In this document: piece after piece, positions 46,841 through 60,228 of the stretch
Numbering within the stretch: the stretch's first letter is position 1
Layout of the letters: each line of letters opens with the position of its first letter
Assembly (NCBI GenBank): GCA_003833135.1
Contig: QZLH01000413.1
Location: 7,186 to 71,185, forward strand
DNA from: Oehlia diaphana
Taxonomy: Eukaryota; Glomeromycota; Glomeromycetes; Glomerales; Glomeraceae
Length of the DNA: 64,000 nucleotides
Direction: 5' to 3'
Translations under genes and position numbers: made by a program
The notes under the pieces: model-generated
Database searches by the model: none
Seen by the model: the letters and a program-made list of their open reading frames with translations, nothing else
What the model was told of the DNA's origin: nothing

Positions 46841-49022
46841 TCAAATTAATTTAGGTATGAGGTCCCAAGTATTTCCTAAATTATTGTTCCCATCTGTTAT
46901 ACTTCCTATCATTCTGTCTTGCGTTGCTAATCTAATGTTTTTATTAAATTTTTTTGTTTGTTTTGTTTTTTCTAAATTTTCCTGTGTTTTTATCTTTTTT
47001 ATTATTTTATCAGTTTCTTCGTTCACTTGATGATCCTTCATTACTTTTTCGATTTTCTTTTTTCTTTTGAGATATTGTTTTTGTATTCCGTCCAATTTTT
47101 CTAGTCTAGCGATCTCTTCGCATCGTGGTAACCATATTCTCGATCTGAATTCTTCGTATATTAAATTCCATAATTCTTTAATAATAATTTTTTCTTCTTT
47201 CATTTTTGTTAGATCATTAAAATTATTATTATACACTCCTCTTAATAATTCCCATATACGATTTTTTCCTAATAGAACTTTCGAGTTTTCTTCCAGGATT
47301 CTAATAAAATCAAAATTGTATTTTCGTAGGATCTCTATATCCTCTTTACGGTCCTTGTCCTCTAAATATTTTTCATATTTATAAATCGATTCTTCTGCAA
47401 TTTCTTCCATTGTCGATTCGTTATCTTCGCAAAGCCAAATATGATCCCAATTTTATTTTTCGTTCTTCTTGCATCTTTTACATAATTCGTCATTTATTGA
47501 ATCCGTATTTCTTTTACAAAGAGTTGAATAAGTTGGTAAATCTATCAATAAATATTTTATACGATATGATCGATCTCTTGTATCTTTAACGTTACATTGT
47601 CTTGCGCTAAAATTTATTCGATTGCTAATAAATTCTAAAGTTGATTGCCAGTCAAACTCTTTCTTGTAATTATACATCATCGATCATCTCACTGTTCAAT
47701 ATCTCATTCTTCCATATTGCGTTCGAAACTTTCTTCCTCCACTTTCTAAATCCTCCCGTGACTATCTTCTTTTTCCAAATCAAATTATATTCGTTAATCA
47801 ATAAAGCGCTTTCGATCAATTCAATTTTATAATTTGTTTTCTTCTCTTTAACTTGGTTATCTAAAATTCCTCTCATTCTCTTTTTAATATCATTAATAAT
47901 TCTATATTCTTTTTCATCACTATCTATTATCGTAATCTCATTTACTTTTAAAAATTTTTCTATGTATAATAATTCTATATAATAATCACTATCGATTTTA
48001 TTCCTATTACTTTGAATATTATTAAATTCATATATAAGGGTTTTGATTTTTCATTAATTCCTAAAATAATATCACTCGATTTACAAATAATTAATAATCC
48101 AATAATAATACTCATAATCAGAATTTTGAATTCATTCTTATTTGTACATTCATAACTTGCTGATAACATTATTTCTTCCGTGTTTAATGAATTATCATCT
48201 TTTAAAATCCATATTATATTATAATGATATATCCTTTTTCCCATGCTATTTAATGAATTTTTTGTTTTTTTCAGGTCTATTATTAAATAATATTTCTTTC
48301 TTCCCTTTGCAATGTCCATCGTTCTCAAATATACAATCTTTAATTAATGTAATGAATTCTTCATCCGCTAGTATTAGATTATCAATATTTTCAATTCTGT
48401 CATTATATTCTTCGATCTTTGTTTCTTCTTCGTTAAATTTCATTATCCATTCATTTTCATAATCACATTTCTAAGTGTTTTGTAGAGTTTAATTAATTCT
48501 TCTTCCTTTCTTGATTCTATAATTCTACTCTTTTTATTTTCAAGATATATTAAGCATTCTTTCAATCCTTTTTTCTTACTTATATTCAAATTACAGCCTT
48601 CACATTTCTTTAACCAAAGAGAATTATTCATATCTAATCGGTCTTTATTGTATATAAAATGAACTCCCATTCTTTTGTAATTTTTGCTATAGATCTTTTT
48701 TTATCTTCTGCGAATATTGGAAATTCTCCTATTTCTTCATTCCAAGTTACCAATGTATGTTTACCCGTTCTTTCATTCTCATCAAAATATTTATATGAAT
48801 ATTACTTTTTTCTGTTCTACCTATATATTCATTTTTTATTTTCCTTACCATTCCGCTTGCATCGTCTAATATTTTTGATTCTATTTCTTTGAACCAAACT
48901 GGTATTCTTCCCTTCGTGCTTAATCCTAATTCTTTACACATATGTTTCCACTTCATTAGTGATATGCCATCTGCTTCTAAAAGATCTTCTAAAAACATTA
49001 CGTGTTTATTTCTTCTTGACAA
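46841..49022 (-). mobile_element. 5'-truncated non-LTR retrotransposon fragment
   Basis: Successive minus-strand frames (49022-48747, 48670-48443, 48443-48246, 48328-47975, 47876-47670, 47680-47453 and 47410-46841) read as one broken polyprotein. Recognisable parts are a WLKKCEGCNLNISK segment, an RNase H-like stretch (KKYYLIIDLKKTKNS, then SSDIILGI) and, around 47480-47410, a CKRCKKNE...HIWLCEDNES zinc-binding element of the zf-RVT type. A conserved C-terminal block with IWELLRGVYNNNFNDLTK closes the fragment. The reverse transcriptase domain, expected upstream of 49022, is missing. Many indels show it is dead. The layout matches abundant Rhizophagus LINE 3' ends. Confidence 0.7.
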
Positions 49023-49300
49023 TGCGCTTCTATTAATATTTTATTCGCCTAATACTGTATATCTGTTATATCTAATATTCCTCCTTTAATTATATGATCG
49101 TTATTTTTCGCAAGAATTTCGTGATCACAAAGAATGCTGTTCTGACCTTCGTTATGAAAAATTCGGTAACACTATAACGGACTTTTAATATCATATAACA
49201 AAATTCGGAATATTTGTATAACGAATTTTTATTCGTGTATTATCGTATCATCATGCGAGGAGATCATATTGTACTACAACAAATCAGATGATCATCAGAT

Positions 49301-50133
49301 GATATTTGCTAGGGGTTAGATAAATATACGGGGGGACAACTCATAGGTTACACAGGCTGATCAGTAAAATCCGAACTGTCGCCACTATACTTGCCGCCCA
49401 TATTCAAAAAAGGAAATTATAACAATAATTGATCGGCAAGTGTATTGTTACAATTTCCTTTTTGGTAAATGGGCGGCAAGTATAGTCGCCACCATAAATT
49501 GGTTACACAAACAAATTTTCATATTAAATCGCGCAAAAATTTTACTTTTTTTTAATTTTTTCGACGTGCATAGATAGAAGCAGCCGATCTTAAAAGTTAA
49601 GGTTGTATATGTTAGCTCTATGTAAGTGTAGTTTTTTTATCAAAATTGAACTACTGGTTGCTTCGTTCTTGATTTTATATGTAATTGTTACTTTTATTAT
49701 ATTAGAAAGCTAGAATTATACTTTTTTTTTTTTAGAGATTCCAATAAAAAGTTATAAAATATTTTTGCTTAAAACATTTAAAAATAGTGTTTTCTTCTTT
49801 TATTATGTATTATTTTCAAGTGTGTAATAATTTTTCATATAGTTTTGACTTTTGAGGTATTTCAAATAGCCGATCCTATTTTTTGAAAAATACAGAAAAT
49901 AAACTAACGAAAAAAAATACGTAACGATAAAACTTGAGCATTTCGTCATTTCCGAAAAATAGTGTGATGGGTTGATTATCGGCAGATCTTTCACTTTAAA
50001 CATGGGGTATCGTTACATTTTACTAGTAACACATAGTAATTTACATATGGCGACAGTTCTGGCGATCACTAATCAGCCTGTGTAACCTATGAGTTGTCCC
50101 CCCCCGTATATTTATCTAACCCCTAGATATTTG
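49301..50133. mobile_element. Non-autonomous TIR element (about 818 bp) with nested MITE
   Basis: The left TIR starts CTAGGGGTTAGATAAATATA at 49309 and the right TIR ends CTAACCCCTAG at 50126. The inverted repeat runs about 76 bp inward to GAACTGTCGCCA. ATATTTG flanks it at 49302-49308 and 50127-50133 (or the 8-bp GATATTTG, 49301-49308 and 50126-50133, if the last G is shared), as in hAT elements. The interior codes for nothing convincing. A smaller element sits at the inner edge of the left TIR. Confidence 0.85.
49379..49491. mobile_element. Nested hairpin MITE (101 bp)
   Basis: Element 49385-49485 begins CTATACTTGCCGCCC and ends GGGCGGCAAGTATAG. The two arms are complementary over about 43 bp with few mismatches. 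TCGCCA flanks it on both sides (49379-49384 and 49486-49491). It inserted into the left TIR of the larger element, whose right TIR keeps the uninterrupted TCGCCA. Confidence 0.85.
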
Positions 50134-52516
50134 GACAAATTTCAGAGTAATCGTCACGTGATTAATACAGTTGCGACCTGAACCCCGGTCTATTTTAAGG
50201 ACACTCTAAAATCAAATGATCAGACATTGATTTGGCAATATCGTCAGTCACGTGACAATAGCCTTATCACAATACATACAACAGTCTGCGCATTCACATT
50301 TATCTAGATTCGGTCGTGTTTTTAGATAGTTTTTTTCCTTTTATTACTAGTTAGGGTCCGCTTCAGGGAACTTGTTCGTTGTTGTGGGCATATTCTTAGA
50401 ATAGTTTTATGAGTTTCATTGTATTTCTCCTGAACTATCCATAAAATAAATAATGTTCACATTTCCCAATTCCCATCGATCCGGCGATGTTCTTAGAACA
50501 TCCCGTTTCTTCAGATCTATTTTTCCACCAAGGTGACATCGCCTTCGTAGCGATTTGGTTCTCAGTTTTCGAATTGCTTTCGGTTTTAGTGTTTGTAATT
50601 TGTACTGATACCTCGTTCACTTTGTGTAATAAAAATAAAATAAAAATTAAAAATTCACATTTCCATCCGAGATTACCGTAAATGTTAATCCAAGTTACAT
50701 TCAAATCCCTTATTTTGATCCTTCTCACCAACTTTTGATGATTTCTTCAATATCCTAAACCATGCTTCTGTAAAGCATGCTGGAATAATTTTATTAATTG
50801 CGAGCGATCTTGAGTCGAAATTGATCAATATTTAATATATTTTTTTTCGTTTATTTTTAATTTGTTTCGTTATTTTTTTTTCTTTCGGTATATTTTATTT
50901 TCGTTTATTTCAATTTTTTTTCATTCTTTTCGGTATATCTTGAATGATGTTCTTCATTATACTTCGTCGTTGTCTTTCGTTGTTTTTTTAAAAAAATTCA
51001 TTTTATCAAAATTTGGCTTTGCATCATTCAAATATTAAATAATATAAATATTAAAAGGTTCTTAATGCGTGGAAAAAATATTAACATAGTACAATGAACT
51101 ATTTGTATTAAGTTTGTCATAAAAAACAAATAAATAAAATCAAAAATACATGATAAAATGCTATACATGTTGTGTCACGACATTATTTAGTTTGTCTCTG
51201 AGAAATTTATACAATCAATTTTCAGAGATGATATGGGAAGAGATATTACTGTTGGAGTTGACAACACTAAAATCATGTTAAATCTATCGCCTAGTTTCTT
51301 TTTATTACTGTGCATATATCGAACATTACCATAATACCGGTAATTATAACGAATTTTTTAACGAATCTTGATTTTATTCTTTTTTTTTTTTACAATATAA
51401 ATAATACAGTGTGTTAGCGCCATGTAACGTAAAATTGATTAAATAAATAATGGATTTATTTATTCATAGATATTGTATCCCATGTTATTTACTTTTTATT
51501 TAAAAAAAATTATTGTATATTTATTAATTTTCTATTAATATTGTTAAATGCCTTATGAAATACACAAAAATAAATAAATAAATAAATATTAGCATATAAT
51601 AGAACCTTACAAAAATTTTTTCTTAGGACATTAGGTGGAGAACTGGAGATCGGCAAATCCGTGCAGAGATCCGTGCATTATACAGTATGTTAAATTCCCT
51701 CATCAATCACTCAGGACTCCAAATTTTTATATTTTATTGAACTGGTGTTTCTCTACAAAATATATTAATTTCATATGAAATAGGTTATTATTTATTGAGG
51801 AAACTAAATTAAAACTACCACAGAAAATAAATTTGATTTTCCCAATAATCTAATGAGTCAAAATTAAGGGAAGGATGTTTACTTTACGATACATGCAATT
51901 TTAACTCAATTAGATTATTGGTTATTAAGAAATTCAATGTGTGTGGACTCAAAATGATGAACATTATTTTTAAATATTTTAAAAAATATATTCATATTAT
52001 CTCTGAAAAAAAAACAATGTTTATACATCAACGTTAAAATTTTCAGCCGCTTAACATTTATATTTATTGAGATATTCAAGTTTTTATCAGAAAAATTATT
52101 TACTTATCACGCTAAATATAAACTCAATGCCAATTATTATTATAAAGTATGGTAGACTCTAAGCAACATTTAATGCCGCCATCTTTATTATTAAAAAAAA
52201 GTTAATTCAACAGGAGAATTAAGTTTGAATAAATAATTCTCACCTTGTACAAGTTTAAAAATTATATTAATTTGACTTTCCTTTTTAGGTGATATCTACA
52301 TTCTCAATTGATTATTACTTAAGAATTGCAGTTGATCAATGCTTAAAGTGGATTGCCAACATGCATAGTTATTCATCATCTGTGCACGCATCAATTGCAA
52401 CATGTAACCATTAACGGGATTATTTGTAATGTCCCCGGATTCATAACGCTGAAAAAAAAAAAAAAATTTTCTCCCCTAAAAAATTACAATTTTACTATTT
52501 TAATTTAAATGACAAG
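50134..52516. other. AT-rich spacer, gene B promoter at the end
   Basis: No supportable gene. The last 180 bp share patches with the segment upstream of gene A. Confidence 0.5.
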
Positions 52517-55500
52517 ATGACTTCAATAAAAGAATGGATTGAGATAAAGATAAAGACCGGATATATTCATTATTTTGAATACGATAAATTTAGTCAAATC
52601 ACCGAAATTGATAGAGGAGGTTTCGGTAAAGTGAATAAAGCAAATTTGGCTAATGCAGGATTAGTTGCATTAAAAATTTTTTTTAATAACAATTCAAATA
52701 TTGAAGAAGATGAGCTTAATGAGGTTAATAAAAGGTTTATTAAAGAGGTAGGAATCGACCTTTTATGTTGTACAGCATGTTAGCTTGGTATATACATATA
52801 AATAAAATTAATTTTTTTGTTTACCAAATTTTTTTTTTAGTTAAGACTCCTTCGCGAGGTTGATTATCATCAAAACATAAATCGTATCCTGGGAATAACA
52901 AAAGGTTTATGTTAAGATTTTTTTTTTAAATAATTTATTTATATTGTCCAGTCTAACCTATTTATATTTCAAATTAAAAGATTCTGAGTATTATATTTTG
53001 GTGCTGGAATATGCCAATGAAGGAAATTTAAGAGATTATTTGAAAAAAAACTTTGCTTCCTTAAAATGGAATAATAAAAGTCAAATGGCGTTGGATATTA
53101 CTAGTGGATTGAAATTTTTACACTCCAAAGAGATAATCCATAGAGACTTGGTAAAGGAATATTTGTTTTATAATATTTTGTTTATGATATTGGTTTTGGT
53201 GATAATTTTAATAAATAATGTCAATCATTATGTAGCACTCAAAAAATATATTAGTGAAAAATGGAAAATTATTAATTGCAGACTTTGGATTATCTAAGAA
53301 GTTGGCAGATATTACATCCAATTCAATGGGTAACAATTGTGGGGTGATTGAATATATTGAACCACAATGTTTTAAGAGTATCAAGTATAAAAAGGATAAG
53401 AAATCAGATATTTATAGTTTAGGTGTTCTATTATGGGAAATTTCAAGCGGGCGTCCTCCTTTTTCTGGCTGTGAGCGAAATTTACTTAAAGATCACATTA
53501 AAGATGGTAATAGAGAAGAACCAACTGAAGGTACACCTCTAAAGTATCAACAACTATATCAAAAATGTTGGGATGGTGAACCAAAATCAAGACCCGATAT
53601 TGAGGAAGTATATGAAATTTTAAAAACTTCTTTTGATCTACAATCTCCGTATCTTAACATGCCTAATGAAGACAAAAGTTCGAAGACTGATGATGACGAT
53701 TTAACTATTCCTTCTAACTATCAAAATCTAAATTCAAGAAGTAAGTTTAATAAATTAATTGTACTGATCAATATTAAAATTTTTTTTTTTTATTAATAAT
53801 TATTATATTAGTTACTTCATCGGACACTACCAAACTCAATAGTAAATTAAATGAAAACGGCGAACCAAAATCAAATCTCGATATGGAAAAAGTAAATGAA
53901 ACTTTAAACCAATTAAAAACTGGATCTTTTGAACAACAATCCTCACATCTTAATATACCTAATAATGATAACAGAAGTAATTCGCAATATTTAAATTCAA
54001 GAAGTAAGTTAATATATTGGTTATTAAATTACTTATTTTTTATTAATAATTTACCATATTATTTATTTCATCAGATAATACCACATTTAATAATCAATTA
54101 GATGAAAAAAAGAAAAAAGGAAATCCCAGGAATTTATTAATAATTGGTCATGCAGGTAGTGGTAAATCAACATTGTCCAATGTATTAAGTAATACTGATG
54201 ATTTTGAAGAGAGCAAGTGCTCTAAAAATTTCCGAAAACAAATTTTTGAATGGAAAGGTATTAAATATCATGTAGTTGATGACATTGGAATGGCGTTAAC
54301 TAATAAGAAAGTTATGTATGAAAAAATGCCGGAAGTAAATTATTTGATGCCGGAAGGAGTAAGCCAAATATTATTTGTGATTGACGGAAAATTTACGGCA
54401 GAAGAAGAAAGTACGTTTAACTTGCTTGAAGATTCCATTTTTGGAAATGATATTTCTGAATATATCACTATTGTGAGAACTAAATTTAGTAACTTTAAAA
54501 ATGAAAGAGAGTGCAAAAAAGATAAAGACGATTTGTATAATGAAAATGAAACAGTTGCCAAATTATGTAAAAGTATCGTCCATATAGATAATCCCCCGAT
54601 AAATATTTTTGTTCATGATGAAGACGATAAGGAAACAATTATAGTTAATGGAAGAAGAAGAGATCAGTCAAGAACTATACTGCTAGATTATTTGAATAAA
54701 GTAATCTCAGAAAAATACTATGATAAAATCTTCGTGGGAAATATTGCTGGTCCGATTGGCGATACATTAAACTTTAAGAATTATAATGATCAAACTATAA
54801 ATTTAGCGCGAATGAATCGATCGGTCAGAATGAAGTCTAAAAAATTGAACCGCAGTATAAATTTAGAAAATCCGAAATTTAATTTAGAAGTAGGAATTAG
54901 GAATTTGTTAATAGTTGGTCGCGCTAATAGTGGTAAATCTACATTAGCTGAAGTACTGAGTGATTCTCATTATTACGCTGGAAAGATCGAAAAGAAATAC
55001 AATGTGATTGATATTGAAGTAACTAAGCCAATTAAGAATATAATAAAAATATCGGAAAAAATAAAAGAGATATGCCAAATTTTATTTGTTATTGATGGAA
55101 AAATCACGGCAGATGCAGTGGAAGCTATCTTTGACAATGATATTCATGAACATATTACTATTGTGAGAACTAAATTTAGTAATTTTAAAAATGAAGACAA
55201 ATGCAAAAAAGATAAAGAAGATTTGTGTAAACAGAATGAAGCAGTTGCTAAAATACGTCAAAATATTGTTTATGTGGACAATCCCCCGATAAATATTAAT
55301 GTAAAAGACAAAGATGATGAAGCAACGATTACATTAAGTAAAAAAAGAAGAGATTGGTCAAAAACCATATTGTTAGACCACTTGAATAAAGTATTCCAGG
55401 AAAAAGGTGATGAATTATGTAATGAAATTGCTATAGAAAGTATTACTGAAGAATTAAAACGCAATCTAAAACCAGAAATTCCGGAAGAAATAGGACGCGA

Positions 55501-55531
55501 TAATTACATTTTGAAATTTTTCACAGGTTAG
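52517..55531 (+). CDS. TKL kinase fused to two AIG1-type GTPase domains (872 aa)
   Basis: Six exons: 52517-52747, 52841-52904, 52981-53150, 53236-53740, 53812-54003 and 54075-55531. They sum to 2619 nt in one frame with GT-AG introns. The kinase has the glycine loop RGGFGKV (33-39), VALK (Lys 53), HRD (152-154), DFG (171-173) and CWDGEPKSRPD, so it should be active. The short exon 5 repeats the linker motif. GTPase 1 has the P-loop GHAGSGKST (412-420), a VDDIG G3 and the RTKF motif. GTPase 2 has the P-loop GRANSGKST (669-677), but its G3 is reduced to IDIEV, so it is probably regulatory. Similar to gene A but without LRRs and the second kinase. A cytosolic signalling or sensor protein is the best guess. 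The stop at 55531 lies 7 bases after a possible donor (G|GTTAGT), so a further exon is conceivable. Confidence 0.85.
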
Positions 55532-55679
55532 TAAGATTCATTTTAATATTAATATGTAATTAAATATATACTAATAAGTTGTTATTTGAAATAGACATGA
55601 CTAAAACCCTAATTAAGATTTTTATTAACTAATCAACCAGGGAAGATCAAATAGATAATTTACATTAACCGAAATAAAG

Positions 55680-55960
55680 TGATTTTGGATAACTAAGCCA
55701 GCTAAAAATACAGTAAAGGATGAAAGAGATATTGATGGAAAATTCATAGCAGAACTAAAAGTAACCTTAAAATGAAGTCAAGTGAATGAAGCATTGCTAA
55801 AATATGTCAAAGCACTGTTTATTTGGATAATCCACCAATAAATACTGTATATCTCTGTTTTATGGCTACGACGATGATTATAAAAAAAAAATGAATTTAA
55901 TAAGAGAAAAAGATTAGTAAGTTATACAACTCAGAAAAAATATTTAGGAAAAAAATATAA
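55680..55960 (+). pseudogene. Decayed third AIG1 GTPase copy
   Basis: Segments AACTAAGCCAGCTAAAAATA, GATATTGATGGAAAATTCAT and TTTGGATAATCCACCAATAA match, in order, the second GTPase domain of the gene just upstream (TKPIKN, IDGKITA, VDNPPINI). Frames are broken by several indels. It shows past tandem growth of the GTPase module in this gene. Confidence 0.75.
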
Positions 55961-57032
55961 CACCACGAAGTCATGAAGCGATCGGCAATTTTTCCTAACC
56001 TCTAAATAGCTCACTCCAATTATTTATTATGTATAATTTATAAATGTACTATATTATAACACTAAACTTAATGTTGAATTTATTTAATTTATAGTGATTA
56101 TCAGTATATATAAATATAGATTAGATTGTGTTTTGGAGTTATGATAAGTAAACTAGGATTAGAAAATTTGTCTAAGAAAATGATGTTAAATACAACACCA
56201 CTGGTTATATATATTATATAATTCGAAAAAATTAATTCGATATAAAATGCCGCGATTTTTTTTAAATAAATTCATATTTAAAAAGCTAAAATGTCAAGTA
56301 ATGGTTATTTAAAAATGATGTTTCTTAATAAATTATCGTAATTACATGTCGCAAATAAAAACAGCAGATACCCGAAAAAATCGAACAGTCTTATAAAAGC
56401 ACCTGTGGCTTTATAACTACTTTTCTGACAATTCTCAAAAAAATTTTTTTTTAATTCATTTATACATAAAAAAACTAAAGGAAATAGTAACAACGTACTA
56501 GATAATATTTTTACAATTTATATTTATAGATTAAAGAATAATAGAAGTAAATAAGTTAATAGTAATTTTATGAAAATGTGTAAAAAATATGGAAAAAATG
56601 ATTTCATCAAATGTACAGTTTTTGAAATTAGCATTTAGGCATTTCTCCGCTGAATGAAATTTGTTTGAGTGTTGATGAGAAATTACGCTGAGGTTCGACA
56701 AAAAACTGGAAGATATTCTGAATAGTTAGCCATACTTATGAAAAAAAAAAAGAAAAAAATTACAAAATATCCAAAATAAAAGTTAAAATATCACTATTCT
56801 CTAATATGATGAATAACATTTGATTTGTTAAAAGATGACATTTCTCCTTAATTAAATTCATAAAAATATCTTACCTTCATAATCTTAATAGGCTTAAATT
56901 AACTTATTGACGGTACGAATTGTTTACAATATCCTTTCCAAAGGGTTGTGATCATTGTTTCATAGGCCGAGCCTACGATTACGCTGACGTCAAGGTGATG
57001 TTCACGACTTTATCAATGTTAGGCTTTTGGAC
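55961..57032. other. AT-rich spacer, no gene seen
   Basis: No open frame with coding character and no RNA gene. Confidence 0.5.
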
Positions 57033-57220
57033 CCTATAAAAAAAGAATGTCCGGAAATTGTCGTCGAAAATGTCCGGAAAATGAAAGTGTCCGGAAAATT
57101 GCAATATTCCGGACACTTTCAAGACACCAGGCCTGGACATTTTCCGGCCATTTCGTCCGGAATATTGCGACATTTTCTGGACACCTGACAATTTCCGGAC
57201 ATTTTTTTTTTATAGGACTA
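57033..57220. mobile_element. MITE-like inverted-repeat element rich in GTCCGG
   Basis: The left end CCTATAAAAAAAGAATGTCC and the right end GGACATTTTTTTTTTATAGG are inverted repeats extending to GGAAATTGTC / GACAATTTCC. Many TCCGGA words and a central AATATTCCGG / CCGGAATATT pair make the whole element palindromic. Non-coding. The target duplication is not clear. Confidence 0.7.
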
Positions 57221-60200
57221 TGGGATCAATTTCATTTGGACTATTGGACTATAGACTTGCGCCCACGGCCCAACTATAAATTTAAAATTCATATGTAATA
57301 TAAATGATTTTTTTTGTGTTAGTAACGTGTAATTCATAGTAAAGGTTTACATATAAATTTATACAGAAATACATAGAGCAAACATTCTATATACTAACTC
57401 CATAATTTCTATGGGTGCGTTGCCAAAGTAACACTAAAGGACCCTAATATATAAACCCGCGAGCGAAAACCGAAAATAAAAAAAAAAAGCTACACTATAA
57501 CTAAAAAGAAAAAAATCTATCTACATCGCCCACAAAAATTAAAATTAAAATAAACTTGATAAGAAACCTCACTTGTTTCCAAAAGGCGCCACCGTAGCTT
57601 TGCTATTTCATCAGCGCGTTTACTTTAAAATCAACAATTGAAAAAATCAAATTGGATTTTGCATTCTCATTGCTAATTGTAATAATAAACGTATAACTTG
57701 TAATTTAATAAATATTTGATTTCCAAGAATTTTTGTTGTTGATATCAACAGCGAACAGTAGATTTAATAGAATTTCCAAAAAATATTGTTCAAATTGCAC
57801 CTTTCGAAAAATTGATACTACAAAGATAATAAGCCACAATTGTATAAGAAATCAAAGACTAGCATCTATACTTCTTTCATCGATTCAATTCTCAAATGCG
57901 CCTACTACAACCATATCTGGAACAGTTGTTGCAGCAAATAACTTGGTTACTCTGAAGTATCTGCTCCTGTTAAAAACTATCTTTTTATAAACACTCAAAG
58001 CATCAATTTCATTCCGTGAAAAGAGAATAGGAAATCTCGATTAACGTGAATTCAATCAACTTATCTAGTACAAAATATATTTAATACTTACAGAAGTGAA
58101 AGGAATGAAAGTTTCAAAATTATTCAAACTCGTAAGCTTTTTGGTTATATCGAAAGGTGGGAAGATATGCAGAACGCATTGAATATTGGGAGCATCAGCG
58201 TGGAAATATATGTAATATAGTTTATTTATTTACTTATTTATTTATTTACTTATTTATGAATTCTGATTCTTACAAGCTTCCACGTACGAAATTCAATTTA
58301 GTTTTAATGCGCAATTTATTATCTGTTAAATTAATAACTAGATCGTTTAAACATATTATTTAAGAATTAATTTTATCAAAAAGAGAATCTCACATCTAAT
58401 AAATGGTGATAATTCTAAAAATATTCATCTTCATCCATGATCATTTCCGCAGCCATGCTAATTGACTTGCATCTTTATTCTGCCACTTTGAACTTTTGAA
58501 AAATTGGGCAAACATAAGAAATATCAATTTCATTTTGAAATAACTTAGCTACAATTTGACCAAGCTTTGCTGACCTTCATTTTATATAGTATTTAATAAG
58601 AAGTCGATGATATATTTGTAATACACCTCTCTATCACTCAACCTACCATTTCCTTCACACTATCCCTTCCCTTTACGTTGAATTTCTGGATTTTAAAAAT
58701 GAAAAGAAGAATTTCAATATGAAAAGGAATTATTAGCAGTAACTAGGAACTAGGAATTAGGAAGTGCGATCGGGGTAGAATAACAACTTCCAAGTGATAA
58801 AAGGATTCTAATAAATATTTCTGTTGCATTAAAAATTGAATTATATTACGGTTAAATTTTTCTTTGTTAAAAAAACATCAGATTATCAATTTTATTTTCG
58901 GTCGATTTTATTATTAACATAATAGATAGTAATTCTTTAAGCTCAAAACATGGAAGTAATTTTAGTTGATACTAAATTAGTCGTGATCCTCTCTAATCAA
59001 TTTTTTAAAAAAATTCATTAAACAAAAAAACGGTAGAATTATTTTCTAATTAATAATAAATTGACCAGATTAAAAATAAATAAATACCTTTGACCACTTT
59101 AAGTATTCAACTATTCAACTTTAAAATAAAAAAACATTAAGGACCATCAATATCATCATCATCATCATCATCATCATCATGACCAACATAAATTGGTAGG
59201 AGCATGAAGCTCGCGGCCTTCTTTATTCATCTCTACTAATCTTAGAAAATATTTCATATTTGAAATATGAAAAGAAATTCTTAATATTTAATTTTTAACC
59301 GATTCTTACAAATAGTAAATTCTAAATTTATTAAATAATAATAAAAACAAAAGACATCTTCAGGACAACAATAAAGGATGGTTCCCGCTTTCTTAGGTTT
59401 TCAAAAAGGTTTTTAATAATTTAAAAATTCATATATTAAATTATAAATTGAAAAGTATGCGAAAAGTGTGTTAAAATGGCAGCAACTAACTAATACCATA
59501 TGGATTAAGTGAGTTGTATAGAATAGGTCTGACGGTCATTAGATTCGTGTGAAGACGATTTTATGACAATTAATGAGATGTTGATGAAGAAGGGTATTGT
59601 CAAGCGAAGATGTCTGAACATCAGAAATCAACTTTAGCGCGTATACTAGGTATACTAGTCTTCTTGGCGTCCCATCATTCCATATGATGACTTTTATGTT
59701 GATTAATAATATCCAAAATGCTCTAAATTATCAAATTATATACTTCCCTCTGGTCTTAATATCTATCTACTTTTTTTTCCATTTCTTTTCCTAACAATAT
59801 CATCAATTACAGTATAACATGTTATATTTTTTCATAGCTGTATAATTTAATAATTTTGAATTCACCACATTTCCAACAATCCCACATCGATCATTTTTTC
59901 CCCGGTTACTTTATTAATTAATGGATGTTTCCGTGGAGAATTTTATGGAAAAATATTTTAAATTGACTCAACTAAATTATATGAAATGATGATTATTCCA
60001 GTCGCGTGCTTTTTAGCTTATTGATCATCCGTTTAACTTATTTTGTCTCGTTCTCTAAGGGTTATAAGATTGCGAGAATATTCATTATAAAACGATTCAA
60101 GATCCTAAACGACTAACATTTAAATAGGTCGATATTTGTCATTACTTGATTTTCACATTTGATGTTCAATTAAATTCAACCTAAATAAAAAAAAGTACGT

Positions 60201-60228
60201 TACGTTAACTTTATATGCTATATACATT
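57221..60228. other. Spacer; one doubtful small frame and simple repeats
   Basis: A frame of 85 codons at 57733-57990 (SRFNRISKKYCSNCTFRK...) has slightly better composition but no recognisable domain. Simple repeats lie at 58218-58256 (TTTA type) and 59152-59180 (ATC). Confidence 0.4.
59152..59180. repeat. (ATC)n microsatellite
   Basis: About nine to ten uninterrupted ATC units. Not inside a recognisable frame. Confidence 0.95.

Noticed and set aside
47067..48892. Plus-strand frames of 60-106 codons
   Set aside because: Antisense shadows of the minus-strand LINE fragment.
57047..57298. Frames in both strands with GNCRRKCPEN-type sequence
   Set aside because: They are translations of the palindromic GTCCGG element.
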